64,000 nucleotides of DNA from Polynucleobacter sp. JS-JIR-5-A7 (GCF_018687935.1 NZ_CP061308.1:428048-492047); one strand, 5' to 3'. Positions 17,872 through 27,363 are shown, counted from the stretch's first letter. The notes: generated by a model from the letters alone, not told the origin. Translations and numbers: made by a program.

Positions 17872-17914
17872 CGGCATCTAAATTACCCCACAAGGGTGAC
17901 TTAGATGCCGTTTT
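17872..17914 (+). terminator. Rho-independent terminator after aceA
   Basis: CGGCATCTAA (17872-17881) pairs perfectly with TTAGATGCCG (17901-17910). Inside, T83-A85 and CCC of 17886-17888 can pair with GGGTGA at 17894-17899, extending the helix past one mismatch and leaving a five-base loop. A short TTTT follows at 17911. It lies 39 bases after the aceA stop. Confidence 0.75.
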
Positions 17915-17930
17915 CGTATACATTCTTCCC

Positions 17931-18371
17931 ATGGCAAATTGCGTACTCTGTAAAGACGATCTCAGACCCGAAGAGGGTGAACTCATTTGGCGCGGTGATG
18001 ACTGTCGAGTCATTCTGGTGAATGACCCTGATTTGCCAGGATTCTGTCGTGTGATTTGGAATCGGCATATCGCAGAGATGTCAAATCTCACTTATGGTGA
18101 GCGCGAGCATGTCATGAGCCTGGTATTTGTAGTTGAAGAGGTAGTGCGTCATGTCATGCATCCAGACAAGGTCAATTTAGCAGCCTTAGGTAATATGGTC
18201 CCGCATATTCATTGGCACATCATTCCTAGATACCAAGACGATGCTTTTTTCCCAGCTTCGGCCTGGTCAGCTAGAACTCAAGAGACCTCGAAATCCACTT
18301 TAGAGAGTAGAAGGGCGCTGTCTAAGCAGCTGCCATTAGCAATTAAAGAGGCAATTTCTCAGTTATATTAG
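17931..18371 (+). CDS. HIT family protein
   Basis: A 146-residue histidine triad protein. The signature HIHWHIIPR sits at residues 92-100 with three alternating histidines, the last of which is the nucleophile in the family. An N-terminal CVLC pair at residues 4-7 is seen in many betaproteobacterial members. Family members hydrolyse nucleoside phosphoramidates or dinucleotides; the physiological substrate is not known. It lies between the aceA terminator and the TRAP transporter operon. Confidence 0.85.
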   Translation: MANCVLCKDDLRPEEGELIWRGDDCRVILVNDPDLPGFCRVIWNRHIAEMSNLTYGEREHVMSLVFVVEEVVRHVMHPDKVNLAALGNMVPHIHWHIIPRYQDDAFFPASAWSARTQETSKSTLESRRALSKQLPLAIKEAISQLY

Positions 18372-18421
18372 TATTAAATTTAAGCAATACCCTCCCTCAT
18401 AAAATTCAACTGGAGACAAAA

Positions 18422-19405
18422 ATGAGTTTGCAATTCATAAAGCATTCCAAGTCCTTGATTGCTGTGTTATTTGGCTTTTGGGTTCTGAGCGCACAAGCCC
18501 AAACTAAATGGGATTTAGCAAGCGCCTACCCAGTTAGCAATTTTCATACAGAAAATCTGCAGCAGTTAGCTGCTGACGTAGAAAAAGCTACAGGGGGCTC
18601 GTTAAAAATTGTTGTGCATCCTAATGGCTCTCTGTTTCCTGCTAATGGAATTAAGCGAGCAGTTCAAACTGGGCAGGCGCAGATGGGAGAAGTTTTAATC
18701 TCCGTACTTGCTAATGAGAATCCGATTTTTGGCGTCGACTCCATTCCATTCTTAGCAACAAGTTATAAAGATTCTGAAAAGCTTTGGAAACTTTCAAAAA
18801 ATGCCACAGAGTCTGCGCTGCAAAAACAGGGTTTGAAAGTAGTTTATGCGGTACCTTGGCCTCCGCAAGGTCTTTACTCCAAAAATCCAATTAACTCTGG
18901 CGCTGATATGAAGGGCTTGAAGTGGAGAGCCTACAACCCAGCGACATCGAAGATTGCAGAATTGGTTGGCGCTCAGCCAGTAACAGTTCAGGTTGCTGAC
19001 TTAGCGCAAGCGATGGCAACAGGAACGATTAATTCAATGATGACTTCTGGTGCTACTGGCGTAGATATTAAAGCTTGGGAGAGCTTAAAGTATTACTATG
19101 AAGTTGATGCTTGGTTGCCTAAGAATATTTTGATGATTAATCAAAAAGCTTTTGACTCCTTAGATAAACCCACTCAGACTGCATTATTGAAAGCATGTGC
19201 TGAAGCTGAAAAAAGGGGCACAAAAGTTTCCGAGGAAAAAACCAAGCTTTACAACGAAACTTTGGCAAAAAATGGCATGCTTGTGCAAAAGCCCTCCACC
19301 CAATTAAAGAATGATCTAGATAGAGTGGGTCGCATTATGGTCGCTGAGTGGATTCGAAGCGCTGGCGATGAAGGTCAAAAAATTATCGAAGACTTTAAGA
19401 AATAA
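18422..19405 (+). CDS. dctP: TRAP transporter substrate-binding protein DctP
   Basis: A 327-residue periplasmic binding protein with a Sec signal peptide (hydrophobic core near residues 11-22, likely cut after AQA). The mature part opens KWDLASAYPVSNFHTEN and contains GLKWRAYNPATSKIAELVGAQPVTV, including the conserved Arg that pairs with the carboxylate of organic-acid ligands in DctP proteins. It is the first gene of a dctPQM set that leads straight into 5-oxoprolinase genes. 5-Oxoproline or a related acid is therefore a possible ligand, by inference only. Confidence 0.9.
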   Translation: MSLQFIKHSKSLIAVLFGFWVLSAQAQTKWDLASAYPVSNFHTENLQQLAADVEKATGGSLKIVVHPNGSLFPANGIKRAVQTGQAQMGEVLISVLANENPIFGVDSIPFLATSYKDSEKLWKLSKNATESALQKQGLKVVYAVPWPPQGLYSKNPINSGADMKGLKWRAYNPATSKIAELVGAQPVTVQVADLAQAMATGTINSMMTSGATGVDIKAWESLKYYYEVDAWLPKNILMINQKAFDSLDKPTQTALLKACAEAEKRGTKVSEEKTKLYNETLAKNGMLVQKPSTQLKNDLDRVGRIMVAEWIRSAGDEGQKIIEDFKK

Positions 19406-19410
19406 AATTG

Positions 19411-19965
19411 ATGCCAGCCTTGCGAAGTCTGTATGGTCGTTTGCTTGATAGCTTAATTCATTGGGCCGCCGTTTTGGCGGCCTTATGCATTCTGAGTATT
19501 TGTGTTTTGATGGTATCAATGTCGTTATCCCGAGAATTTGGCATTAATCTGCGTGGCGCTGATGATTTGATTGCTTGGTTCTGCGCTGCATCTGCATTTT
19601 TAATTTTGGGGCAAACCTTTCAGCATGGCGGTATTGTCAGAGTCGAAATATTTTTAAGTAGACTTGGCCCAATCTGGAAAAATCGCCTGGAGATATTTAG
19701 CCTTGCAGTTATGTCTGGATTCTGCTTGTTTGCACTCTTAGCTTTTTCATTATTCGTCTACCAGAGTTGGGAATTTAACGATGTTTCTCAGGGTCAAATC
19801 ATTGTGCCACTCTGGATTCCTCAGATTTTTGCTGCGCTGGGATGCTTGATATTTTTCTTAGCAGTTTTAGATGAGTTTTTTAGAGTGCTACGTGGAGGTA
19901 AGCCTCGTTATCAGCAAATGGCTGAGGAGCGTTTAAGCGCTGGCGATTTTGGAGAGACTCTTTGA
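19411..19965 (+). CDS. dctQ: TRAP transporter small permease DctQ
   Basis: A 184-residue membrane protein with four hydrophobic helices, near residues 20-40, 50-68, 90-112 and 130-150. The conserved LRGADDLIAWFCAASAFLILGQTF region of DctQ subunits is recognisable. An in-frame TTG one codon upstream (19408) is possible, but ATG 19411 is preferred. The stop overlaps the DctM start, as expected for subunits that form one complex. Confidence 0.9.
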   Translation: MPALRSLYGRLLDSLIHWAAVLAALCILSICVLMVSMSLSREFGINLRGADDLIAWFCAASAFLILGQTFQHGGIVRVEIFLSRLGPIWKNRLEIFSLAVMSGFCLFALLAFSLFVYQSWEFNDVSQGQIIVPLWIPQIFAALGCLIFFLAVLDEFFRVLRGGKPRYQQMAEERLSAGDFGETL

Positions 19966-21272
19966 GTATTACTGTAATCGCATTGATATTGTTGGTATTG
20001 ATGACCTTCTTATTGCTGATGGGAATTTGGATTCCAGCAGGTGTAGCAATTACGGCTTGGTTTGGCTTAGCTGTCTTTTCTGATAAAGACACCATGATGA
20101 ATTTGGCTAATGTCTGGTGGAATTCAAGTTCATCCTACACTTTGGCCTCACTTCCATTATTTGTTTGGATGGGAGAAATTTTATTTAGAACAAAGCTCTC
20201 AGAACAAATGTTTACTGGATTATCTCCTTGGCTGAATTGGTTGCCAGGTAGGTTGATGCATGTGAATATTTTGGGTTGTGGAATTTTTGGCTCTGTATCT
20301 GGATCATCTGCTGCAACGTGCGCGACGATTGCAAAATCTGCTCTGCCTGAATTAACTAAGCGTGGTTATGACGAAAAGATTACCCTGGGGTCTTTATCCT
20401 GCGCTGGTACTTTGGGAATTTTGATTCCCCCGTCAATTACGATGGTGGTCTATGCTGTAGCAGCAGATCAATCCATCATTCGTATTTTTTTGGCAGGATT
20501 TATACCCGGCGCTATCTTGATGGGCTTATTCTCCGGGTACATCATTGTTTGGGCGCTACTCAATCCCGATAAGACGCCTCCTGCAGAAAAGTATTCTTGG
20601 CAGCAGCGCATTCATTCAATTGGGCAATTAATACCCTGTACTGCCTTAATTATCTTTATTGCATGGTTGATGTTGGCTGGATACTCGACTGCAACTGAGG
20701 CTGCTGCTTATGGGGTAGTGGGGTCGTTGATTTTAGCGGCAGCTGGCAGAAACTTATCATGGAGTAATTTTTGGCAAAGTCTTCTATCGGCTACAAGGCT
20801 GACTGCAATGATTATGTTTGTTTTGGGGGCGACCTCTTTTTTGTCAATTGTCATGAGTTACACCGGAATCCCAAGGGGGCTTGCTGAGTGGGTGCAAAGT
20901 ATGCACCTTTCACCTTGGGCCCTTATTTTTGTTTTGACAATTATTTACATCTTATTGGGAACGGCATTAGATGGTATTTCAATGATTGCCCTAACAACGG
21001 TAACTGTCCTGCCTATGGTTCAGCAGGCTGGATTTGATTTGGTATGGTTTGGGATCTTTATTGTTTTGTTGGTCGAGATTGCAGAAGTAACGCCACCGGT
21101 TGGTTTTAACTTATTTGTTTTGCAGAGTATGACCGGCAAGGATAGTAATTACATCGCTAAGGTCTCACTACCTTTTTTTGGCATGATGGTATTGGCAGTG
21201 GCTTTAATCACCATTTGGCCTGATTTGGTGACATGGTTGCCTGATCAGTTTTTGCAAAAAGAAATTAAGTAA
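19962..21272 (+). CDS. dctM: TRAP transporter large permease DctM
   Basis: A 436-residue polytopic permease. It shows the family elements GCGIFGSVSGSSAATCATIAK near residue 105 and LGILIPPSITMVVYA near 150, and the C-terminal EVTPPVGFNLFV near 375. The start is TTG in a TTGA overlap with the dctQ stop. It forms the sodium-driven transport channel together with DctQ. The next gene, encoding fused 5-oxoprolinase subunits, begins six bases after its stop. Confidence 0.93.
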   Translation: MSITVIALILLVLMTFLLLMGIWIPAGVAITAWFGLAVFSDKDTMMNLANVWWNSSSSYTLASLPLFVWMGEILFRTKLSEQMFTGLSPWLNWLPGRLMHVNILGCGIFGSVSGSSAATCATIAKSALPELTKRGYDEKITLGSLSCAGTLGILIPPSITMVVYAVAADQSIIRIFLAGFIPGAILMGLFSGYIIVWALLNPDKTPPAEKYSWQQRIHSIGQLIPCTALIIFIAWLMLAGYSTATEAAAYGVVGSLILAAAGRNLSWSNFWQSLLSATRLTAMIMFVLGATSFLSIVMSYTGIPRGLAEWVQSMHLSPWALIFVLTIIYILLGTALDGISMIALTTVTVLPMVQQAGFDLVWFGIFIVLLVEIAEVTPPVGFNLFVLQSMTGKDSNYIAKVSLPFFGMMVLAVALITIWPDLVTWLPDQFLQKEIK

Positions 21273-21278
21273 TGCCCG

Positions 21279-23042
21279 ATGGCTTTAAAGAGTTCTCAAA
21301 AGTCTTCTGGTGAAATCAATATCTTAGATGTGGGTGATGCAGCCCTCTTAGTCGATTTTCGGGGGCAAAGTAATGCGCTGACTAAAGTTCATCAATTGTG
21401 TGAGCTTTTATTGTCCAATTCTCCTCCTTGGTTGCTCGACGTTATTCCGGGTATTGACAGTCTTTTAGTCTGTTTGAATTTTGAAAGCCTTGAATTTGCG
21501 CAGACACGTTCGAGTGCGCGGATTGCTTTGCAGGCTGCTCTCAAAGACATTTCCAGCTCAAGTAAATTACCAGAAAAAAATGAGCTGACATATCGTATTC
21601 GAGTTTGCTACGACCCTGAGGTGGCTCCTGATTTATTAAGTAGTGCGCAAAAATGTAAGATGACGGTTCGGGAATTTATCAATCGACATAAAAACTCAGA
21701 AACATATGTCGACATTTTGGGTTTTATGCCTGGTTTTGCATACTGTAGCGGCTTAGATCCAGCCTTAAGATTGCCTCGCCTTGAATCCCCGCGGACTGCC
21801 GTGCCAGCTGGGTCTGTGGCTATTGCCGAGTTACAGACTGGGCTGTATCCAAAATCTACTCCAGGGGGCTGGAACGTTATTGGGAGAACGCCAGATATCT
21901 TGTTCGACGCTACAAGAGTGCCACCTAATTTATTGACCCCCGGCACTCGAGTTGAATTTATTGAGATCAGCTTAGATGAATATAAAAAGATTCAATTAGA
22001 GGCAACGCAAAACTCCTCGCAATTAGAAAATTTAGTACTAAGTAAAGTCAATACAGTTGATGTTATTACCTCTGGTACTTTAACCACCATTCAGGATCTT
22101 CCGCGCCATGGTTATGCACATTTAGCACTTAGCTCGGGTGGCCCCGTCGATGCAGATAGCGCAGCTTTAGCAAACGCACTCATTGGTAATCCAACAAGTG
22201 CCGCAGGGCTGGAGATTACAGGCATTGGGCCTCAATTGTTGTTTCATACTGATACTTGGGTTGCTTGGGTGGGCGCCTATTGTGAGGCGAAAATTGATGG
22301 GAGGCGTGTCTTTGGTAATCGCCCAATCCGAATTCATCAGGGTCAAATCCTTCGTTTTTCCTCAATGCAACAAGGCTATAGAATTTTCTTGGCGATTGCT
22401 GGAGGCATTCTGACGAAATCTATTCTGGGGGGCGGTAGTTCACATTTGAGTTCGGGTATTGGAAGTAAGCCGATACAAAAAGGGGATGTCCTCTATTTAT
22501 CGCAACCTCATTATTCTGATGAAAAGCCACTACTAGAAAATATGATGAAGCGTGGTGCGGACTCTACGAAGTGGTTTATTGCTTCTCCAAGCATTCCTAC
22601 TCATGAAGCTCAATTTATTGCAGCAATCCCAAGCTTGCACTTGGATTTACTCAGTGATCAAGATCAAGAATTGCTTTGGAAGACGGTTTGGACGGTTTCA
22701 TCGCAAAGTAATCGTATGGGCATGCGATTGGATAGTCACTTCAAAATTTCTAGTTCTATTGCTGGCATACCTTCGCAAGGTATCTGGTTTGGCACGGTTC
22801 AGTTACCACCTTCTGGACAGCCAATCTTGATGTTATCCGAACATCAGACTACGGGTGGCTACCCTAGATTATTAGAGGTAGTACGCTCTGAACGTTCAAA
22901 ATTGGCACAATTAAAGCCTGGAGATAAATTCCAATTTATAAGAGCTACACTGGAAGATGCCGATAAGATAAATGCTTTGTACTTTGCTAACCAGATTAAA
23001 ACCTTGAATAATATTGAGTCTGCTCTATTGTGTAAGTTATGA
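21279..23042 (+). CDS. pxpBC: Fused 5-oxoprolinase subunits PxpB-PxpC (KipI-KipA fusion)
   Basis: A 587-residue two-domain protein. Residues about 15-235 match PxpB/KipI, with FMPGFAYCSGLDPALRLPRLESPRTAVPAGSVAI and STPGGWNVIGRTP. Residues about 255-560 match PxpC/KipA, with SGTLTTIQDLPRHGYAHLALSSGGPVD and the later QSNRMGMRLD. With PxpA the complex cleaves 5-oxoproline to glutamate using ATP. In many bacteria the two subunits are separate genes; here a linker of about 20 residues joins them. The stop overlaps the pxpA start (ATGA). The older annotation is allophanate hydrolase or urea amidolyase-like, which lacks support without the amidase or biotin domains. Confidence 0.9.
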   Translation: MALKSSQKSSGEINILDVGDAALLVDFRGQSNALTKVHQLCELLLSNSPPWLLDVIPGIDSLLVCLNFESLEFAQTRSSARIALQAALKDISSSSKLPEKNELTYRIRVCYDPEVAPDLLSSAQKCKMTVREFINRHKNSETYVDILGFMPGFAYCSGLDPALRLPRLESPRTAVPAGSVAIAELQTGLYPKSTPGGWNVIGRTPDILFDATRVPPNLLTPGTRVEFIEISLDEYKKIQLEATQNSSQLENLVLSKVNTVDVITSGTLTTIQDLPRHGYAHLALSSGGPVDADSAALANALIGNPTSAAGLEITGIGPQLLFHTDTWVAWVGAYCEAKIDGRRVFGNRPIRIHQGQILRFSSMQQGYRIFLAIAGGILTKSILGGGSSHLSSGIGSKPIQKGDVLYLSQPHYSDEKPLLENMMKRGADSTKWFIASPSIPTHEAQFIAAIPSLHLDLLSDQDQELLWKTVWTVSSQSNRMGMRLDSHFKISSSIAGIPSQGIWFGTVQLPPSGQPILMLSEHQTTGGYPRLLEVVRSERSKLAQLKPGDKFQFIRATLEDADKINALYFANQIKTLNNIESALLCKL

Positions 23043-23767
23043 CAAAGAAAATTGATCTGAATTGCGATATGGGTGAGGGGTTTGGGGTCTGGCAGATGGG
23101 CGATGACTTTTCGCTGCTCGACCACATAGACTCTACCAATATTGCTTGTGGCTGGCATGCTGGTGATCCTGAACGGATGAAAAATTTAGTCGCCGCTGCA
23201 ATTCAGAAAAATGTTTTTATTGGGGCTCACCCGAGCCTGCCAGACTTAATTGGTTTTGGTCGAAGAGAGATGGCCATTACCCCTAATGACGCCTATAACT
23301 ACGTGATGTATCAGGCAGGGGCTCTGAAAGCTTTTATTGATTCCATGAATGGCAACTTGCATCATGTCAAGCCACATGGAGCTCTTTATAACCAGGCCGC
23401 CAAAGATATAGAGTTGGCTAAAGCAATTGCTTTGGCTGTCAAAGATTTGGGAGGGGATGTCATTTTGTATGGCTTAGCAGGTAGTTGCTATGTTGACGCT
23501 GCAAATGCGGTAGGTGTTCAATTGTGGCAAGAGGTTTTTGCGGATAGACGTTATACCTCTCAAGGATATTTAGTGCCACGCTCTGAAGTAGGTGCATTAA
23601 TAGAGGATGAAGATGAGGCTGCGCAGCAAGCTGTTCGGATGGCTTCTAGCAACGAAGTGCTCTCGATTGATCAAAAGCTTGTCAAGCTACAGGCCGACAC
23701 ACTTTGCATTCATGGAGATGGCCCCTCCGCCCTTGATTTTGCAAGAAAGATCAGATCTTTACTCTGA
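23039..23767 (+). CDS. pxpA: 5-oxoprolinase subunit PxpA (LamB/YcsF family)
   Basis: A 242-residue protein of the LamB/YcsF family. Signatures are KIDLNCDMGEGFGVW at the N-terminus, NIACGWHAGDPERM near residue 36, GAHPSLPDLIGFGRREM near 64 and HVKPHGALYNQAA near 105, which carry the conserved acidic and histidine residues. It is coupled to pxpBC by a four-base overlap. Its place after a TRAP transporter suggests uptake and hydrolysis of 5-oxoproline or an analogue. Confidence 0.93.
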   Translation: MTKKIDLNCDMGEGFGVWQMGDDFSLLDHIDSTNIACGWHAGDPERMKNLVAAAIQKNVFIGAHPSLPDLIGFGRREMAITPNDAYNYVMYQAGALKAFIDSMNGNLHHVKPHGALYNQAAKDIELAKAIALAVKDLGGDVILYGLAGSCYVDAANAVGVQLWQEVFADRRYTSQGYLVPRSEVGALIEDEDEAAQQAVRMASSNEVLSIDQKLVKLQADTLCIHGDGPSALDFARKIRSLL

Positions 23768-23838
23768 TGCATTAAATTAGTAGAGATTGGGCAAAAAGCT
23801 GAAAAGCGGTACCCATAAAAAATAGATGGAGACAGGAA

Positions 23839-24510
23839 GTGATAAACAAAATCATTCCTAGCGTGGCGCAGGCTGTGCAGGATATTAGTGATGGCTCAAC
23901 CATTTTGGTTTCGGGTTTTGGTGGTGCAGGCCTCCCCATTTACTTATTGGATGCTTTAGCAGAGCGGGGCGCGAAGAATCTGACGATCGTCAGCAATAAT
24001 GCCGGCAACTCTGGCATTGGCATATCTAAATTGATTGGAGCTGGACAGGTTAAGAAGATGGTTTGTTCTTTTCCCCGTCAACCAGAATCTGGCGCATTTG
24101 ATGACCTCTATCGTGCGGGTAAGATTGAATTAGAACTTGTTCCCCAAGGCACTCTAGCAGAACGTATTCGTGCTGGTGGTGCAGGTATCGGTGGTTTTTA
24201 CACGCCAACGGGCTTTGGCACCGAGCTTGCAAAGGGTAAAGATACGCGCGTAATTGACGGCGTGAATCATATTTTTGAAACTGCCATTAAAGCGGACTAT
24301 GCATTGATAAAAGCTGACAAAGGTGATCGTTGGGGAAATCTAACCTATCACCGTACTGGTCGCAACTTTGGTCCTATTATGGCTACAGCCGCTCGTTGCA
24401 CCATTGCGCAAGTCAATGAAGTTGTCGAGCTCGGCACATTAGATCCAGAGAATATAGTGACTCCTGGAATTTTTGTGAAACGCGTGGTACCTGTTGGAGG
24501 TAAATCATGA
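23839..24510 (+). CDS. 3-oxoacid CoA-transferase subunit A (PcaI/ScoA type)
   Basis: A 223-residue CoA-transferase family I alpha subunit. The glycine-rich segment ILVSGFGGAGLPIYL near residue 25 and GAGIGGFYTPTGFGTELAKGK near 115 are typical. GTG at 23839 is the start, preceded by GGAGACAGGA. It moves CoA between succinyl-CoA and a 3-oxoacid in known relatives (PcaIJ, ScoAB). The B subunit overlaps by four bases. A 71-base gap separates it from pxpA, so it may have its own promoter or be part of the same operon. Confidence 0.9.
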   Translation: MINKIIPSVAQAVQDISDGSTILVSGFGGAGLPIYLLDALAERGAKNLTIVSNNAGNSGIGISKLIGAGQVKKMVCSFPRQPESGAFDDLYRAGKIELELVPQGTLAERIRAGGAGIGGFYTPTGFGTELAKGKDTRVIDGVNHIFETAIKADYALIKADKGDRWGNLTYHRTGRNFGPIMATAARCTIAQVNEVVELGTLDPENIVTPGIFVKRVVPVGGKS

Positions 24511-25169
24511 TTGATCTCTCTAAAGTACAAAAGCGTTCAACTGCTGACATTGCCAAGCGCATTGTTCAAGATATACCAGACGGTGCTCATGTCAACTTGG
24601 GTATTGGTCAGCCCATGACGATTTGTAATTATTTACCTGCAGATAAAGAAATCTTGATGCATTCTGAGAATGGACTGCTTGGTATGGGCCCATTAGCAAA
24701 AGATCATGAAATCGATGAAGAGTTGGTGAATGCAGGTAAGCAGCCTGTCACTATGTTGCCAGGTGCCTCGTTATGTCATCATGCCGATTCTTTCGTGATG
24801 ATTCGTGGCGGGCATATTGATATCTGTGTATTGGGTGCCTTTCAAGTTTCTGTCAAAGGCGACATTGCAAACTGGCGAACTGGTGACCCTAAGGCAATTC
24901 CAGCGGTGGGTGGTGCAATGGATTTAGCTCTTGGTGCCAAGAAGTTATTTGTGATGATGGAGCACCTAACTAAGTCAGGGGAATCTAAGTTCGTTCAAGA
25001 ATGCACTTATCCTCTCACTGCTTTGGCAGCGGTAGATTGCATCTACACCGACTTAGCAACGGTTGCTGTAACACCAGAAGGTTTAGTAGCGGTCGATTGG
25101 ATCGATGGCCTTAGCTTTGAAGAATTACAAGAGCTAAGTGGTGTGCCAATGCGTCAGCCCGAGAAATAA
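24507..25169 (+). CDS. 3-oxoacid CoA-transferase subunit B (PcaJ/ScoB type)
   Basis: A 220-residue CoA-transferase beta subunit. The catalytic glutamate is in MHSENGLLGMGP (Glu54), which forms the glutamyl-CoA thioester in this family. VNLGIGQPMTICNYLP and the GGAMDLALGAKKLFVMMEH segment are also conserved. The acyl acceptor is not defined by sequence. Neighbouring thiolase-like and DUF35 proteins suggest the CoA ester formed is cleaved or condensed next. Confidence 0.92.
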   Translation: MIDLSKVQKRSTADIAKRIVQDIPDGAHVNLGIGQPMTICNYLPADKEILMHSENGLLGMGPLAKDHEIDEELVNAGKQPVTMLPGASLCHHADSFVMIRGGHIDICVLGAFQVSVKGDIANWRTGDPKAIPAVGGAMDLALGAKKLFVMMEHLTKSGESKFVQECTYPLTALAAVDCIYTDLATVAVTPEGLVAVDWIDGLSFEELQELSGVPMRQPEK

Positions 25170-25170
25170 T

Positions 25171-26157
25171 TTGGCTCCTAGCTTGCAATCTAAAAAGCTT
25201 TTCTCAGTCCTGTTATTTTGGGTGGGATTGAGTTCAGCCTTTGCTGCTGATAGCGTATCCACGTATCCCAATAAACCTATTCATTTAATTGTTGGATTTT
25301 CTCCTGGCGGCTCGGCTGACACAGTAGGGCGCGCCCTGGCAGAAGGCTTATCGAATCGACTGGGGCAAGCTGTTGTGGTTGAGAATAAGGCCGGCGCTAA
25401 CGGCAATATTGCTGCAGAGTTAGTGGCTCGCTCTGCTCCAGATGGCTATACCTTGTATTTCCCATCCATTGGTCATGCAGTGAATGCGTCTCTGTATAAA
25501 AACTTGCCCTATGACCCGGTGAAGGATTTCACAGCCATCGGTGGAGTATTTTCAGCTCCCAATATCCTAATCGTTCCAGCGAACTCACCCTATAAATCAG
25601 TTGGTGAATTGATTGCAGCAGCTAGAGCAAACCCTGGCAGACTGACCTTTGCCTCTAGTGGCAGCGGAACATCTGTCCATCTCTCAGCCGTGCTATTTGA
25701 AAAAATGGCTAAGATTGACATGATTCATGTGCCATACAAAGGCACTGGCAGTGCCATGCCTGATGTGATCTCTGGTCAAGTAGACATGAGTTTTCCGAAC
25801 TTACCAAGTGGTCTGCCCCATGTGAAGTCGGGTAGTTTAAGAGCGCTAGGGATTACTACTGCAAAACGATCTAGCGCTGCACCCAATATTCCAACCATCG
25901 CAGAATCTGGCTTGCCTGGTTATGACATGGCAACCTGGTATGGCTTGGTTACTCCTGCAAACTTACCAGTAGAGATTCGCAATCGCTTGAACAAAGAATT
26001 GCAAAGTATTTTGGCGGATCCTAAATTTAAGGATAAGCTGATTGCACAGGGTGCCGATCCTATGCCAGGAACATCCGAACAGTTTTCTGCATTTATTAAA
26101 AGTGAAATTGAAAAGTGGCGTAAGCTAATTGCGCAATCACAAATTACGATTGATTAA
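25171..26157 (+). CDS. Bug/TctC-family periplasmic binding protein
   Basis: A 328-residue tripartite tricarboxylate transporter binding protein of the Bug family. It has a signal peptide (KKLFSVLLFWVGLSSAFAAD) and then YPNKPIHLIVGFSPGGSADTVGR, the classic mature N-terminus. Later motifs are DPVKDFTAIGG, IHVPYKGTGSAMPDVISGQVDM and TIAESGLPGYDMATWYG. The start is taken as TTG at 25171, directly after the CoA-transferase stop; an upstream GTG at 25138 would place a 33-base overlap and spoil the signal peptide. No TctA or TctB membrane genes are adjacent, so it is an orphan. Orphan Bug proteins are abundant in Burkholderiales. Confidence 0.88.
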   Translation: MAPSLQSKKLFSVLLFWVGLSSAFAADSVSTYPNKPIHLIVGFSPGGSADTVGRALAEGLSNRLGQAVVVENKAGANGNIAAELVARSAPDGYTLYFPSIGHAVNASLYKNLPYDPVKDFTAIGGVFSAPNILIVPANSPYKSVGELIAAARANPGRLTFASSGSGTSVHLSAVLFEKMAKIDMIHVPYKGTGSAMPDVISGQVDMSFPNLPSGLPHVKSGSLRALGITTAKRSSAAPNIPTIAESGLPGYDMATWYGLVTPANLPVEIRNRLNKELQSILADPKFKDKLIAQGADPMPGTSEQFSAFIKSEIEKWRKLIAQSQITID

Positions 26158-26190
26158 TGATCGATTTAAGAATTTACTAAAGGAAGATTC

Positions 26191-27363
26191 ATGTCATTTA
26201 CATCGAATGCCTGTATTGCTGGAATATATGAGCATCCCCTCAGGGTAGCGCCCGATCATACGGTTGCTCAGCTGCATGCGGAAGTAGCACGTGGGGCTTT
26301 GCAAGATGCCGGCCTAACACTAGATGATGTTGATGGTTATTTTTGTGCAGGTGACGCGCCTGGTATGGGTCCTGTATCCATGGCAGATTATTTAGGTTTG
26401 AAAAAACTCACGTATTTAGATTCAACGGATACTGGTGGATCTTCCTATTTAACTCATGTGAACCATGCCGCTCGTGCGATTGCAGCGGGCCAGTGCAAGG
26501 TGGCCTTAATTACCTTGGCCGGACGGCCGAAGTCTGAAGGCTCTAGCGGCACACAAGTTCGTAGTCAATGGGCTAGTGCTCCGGATTTTGCTTTTGAAAA
26601 ACCGTATTCACCAGCGCCATTAAATACTTATGCCATGTGTGCTATGCGCCATATGTATGAGTTTGGCACTACCAGTGAGCAGCTTGCATGGATCAAGGTA
26701 GCAGCTTCACATCATGCACAACATAATCCTCATGCAGCATTGAAAGATGTTCTTACTGTTGAAGATGTCTTGAACTCCCCAATGATTGCTGATCCTTTAC
26801 ATCGTGCTGACTGCTGTGTAGTAACAGATAGCGGCGGTGCTTTGGTCGTAGTTCATCCCGATATTGCGAAGACCTTGAAAAAACCGGTAGTGACCATGAT
26901 GGGTGCCGGTGAAACGACGAAAGGTCAGATGGGTGGCAAGGTCGACCTTACTTATTCTGGGTTAGCTTGGGCTGCACCCTTAGCATTTAAGGAGGCCAAG
27001 TTAACACCTGAGCAAATTCGGTATGCATCTATTTATGACAGCTTCACCATTACCGTCCTGATTCAGTTGGAAGATCTGGGGTTCTGTAAGAAGGGTGAGG
27101 GTGGCAAGTTTGTTGAAGGTGGTCAATTAATTTCAGGCAAAGGACAGTTAGCTTTTAATACTGATGGAGGCGGCTTATGTAATAACCATCCAGCTAATCG
27201 CGGCGGTATGACTAAAGTCATTGAAGCAGTCAGACAGTTGCGTGGTGAAGCGCATCCAGCAGTACAAGTCCCCAATTTAGAGTTTGCACTTGCCTCAGGT
27301 ATTGGTGGCGCACTGGGTACTCGCCATGGTGCAGCAGTATTAATTTTAGGGAGACTGTCATGA
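26191..27363 (+). CDS. Thiolase-like protein lacking the nucleophilic cysteine (SCP2-thiolase/Ltp type)
   Basis: A 390-residue thiolase-superfamily protein. Features are AGIYEHPLRVAPDHTVAQLHAEVARGAL at the N-terminus, a CNNHPANRGGMTKV segment near 330 in place of the usual CxG-containing one, and a GIGGALGTRHGAAVLIL end. In normal thiolases the reactive Cys sits before the GSS element; here the segment reads STDTGGSSYL, with Asp80 at that place. This resembles Ltp2-like retro-aldolases that work with a DUF35 partner, and indeed a DUF35 gene follows with a four-base overlap. I infer carbon-carbon cleavage or formation on a CoA ester rather than classical thiolysis. The substrate is unknown. 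Confidence 0.82.
   Translation: MSFTSNACIAGIYEHPLRVAPDHTVAQLHAEVARGALQDAGLTLDDVDGYFCAGDAPGMGPVSMADYLGLKKLTYLDSTDTGGSSYLTHVNHAARAIAAGQCKVALITLAGRPKSEGSSGTQVRSQWASAPDFAFEKPYSPAPLNTYAMCAMRHMYEFGTTSEQLAWIKVAASHHAQHNPHAALKDVLTVEDVLNSPMIADPLHRADCCVVTDSGGALVVVHPDIAKTLKKPVVTMMGAGETTKGQMGGKVDLTYSGLAWAAPLAFKEAKLTPEQIRYASIYDSFTITVLIQLEDLGFCKKGEGGKFVEGGQLISGKGQLAFNTDGGGLCNNHPANRGGMTKVIEAVRQLRGEAHPAVQVPNLEFALASGIGGALGTRHGAAVLILGRLS

Noticed and set aside
21279..23042. Urea amidolyase/allophanate hydrolase
   Set aside because: Only the KipI and KipA-like domains are present, with no amidase or biotin domain, and pxpA follows directly; 5-oxoprolinase fits.
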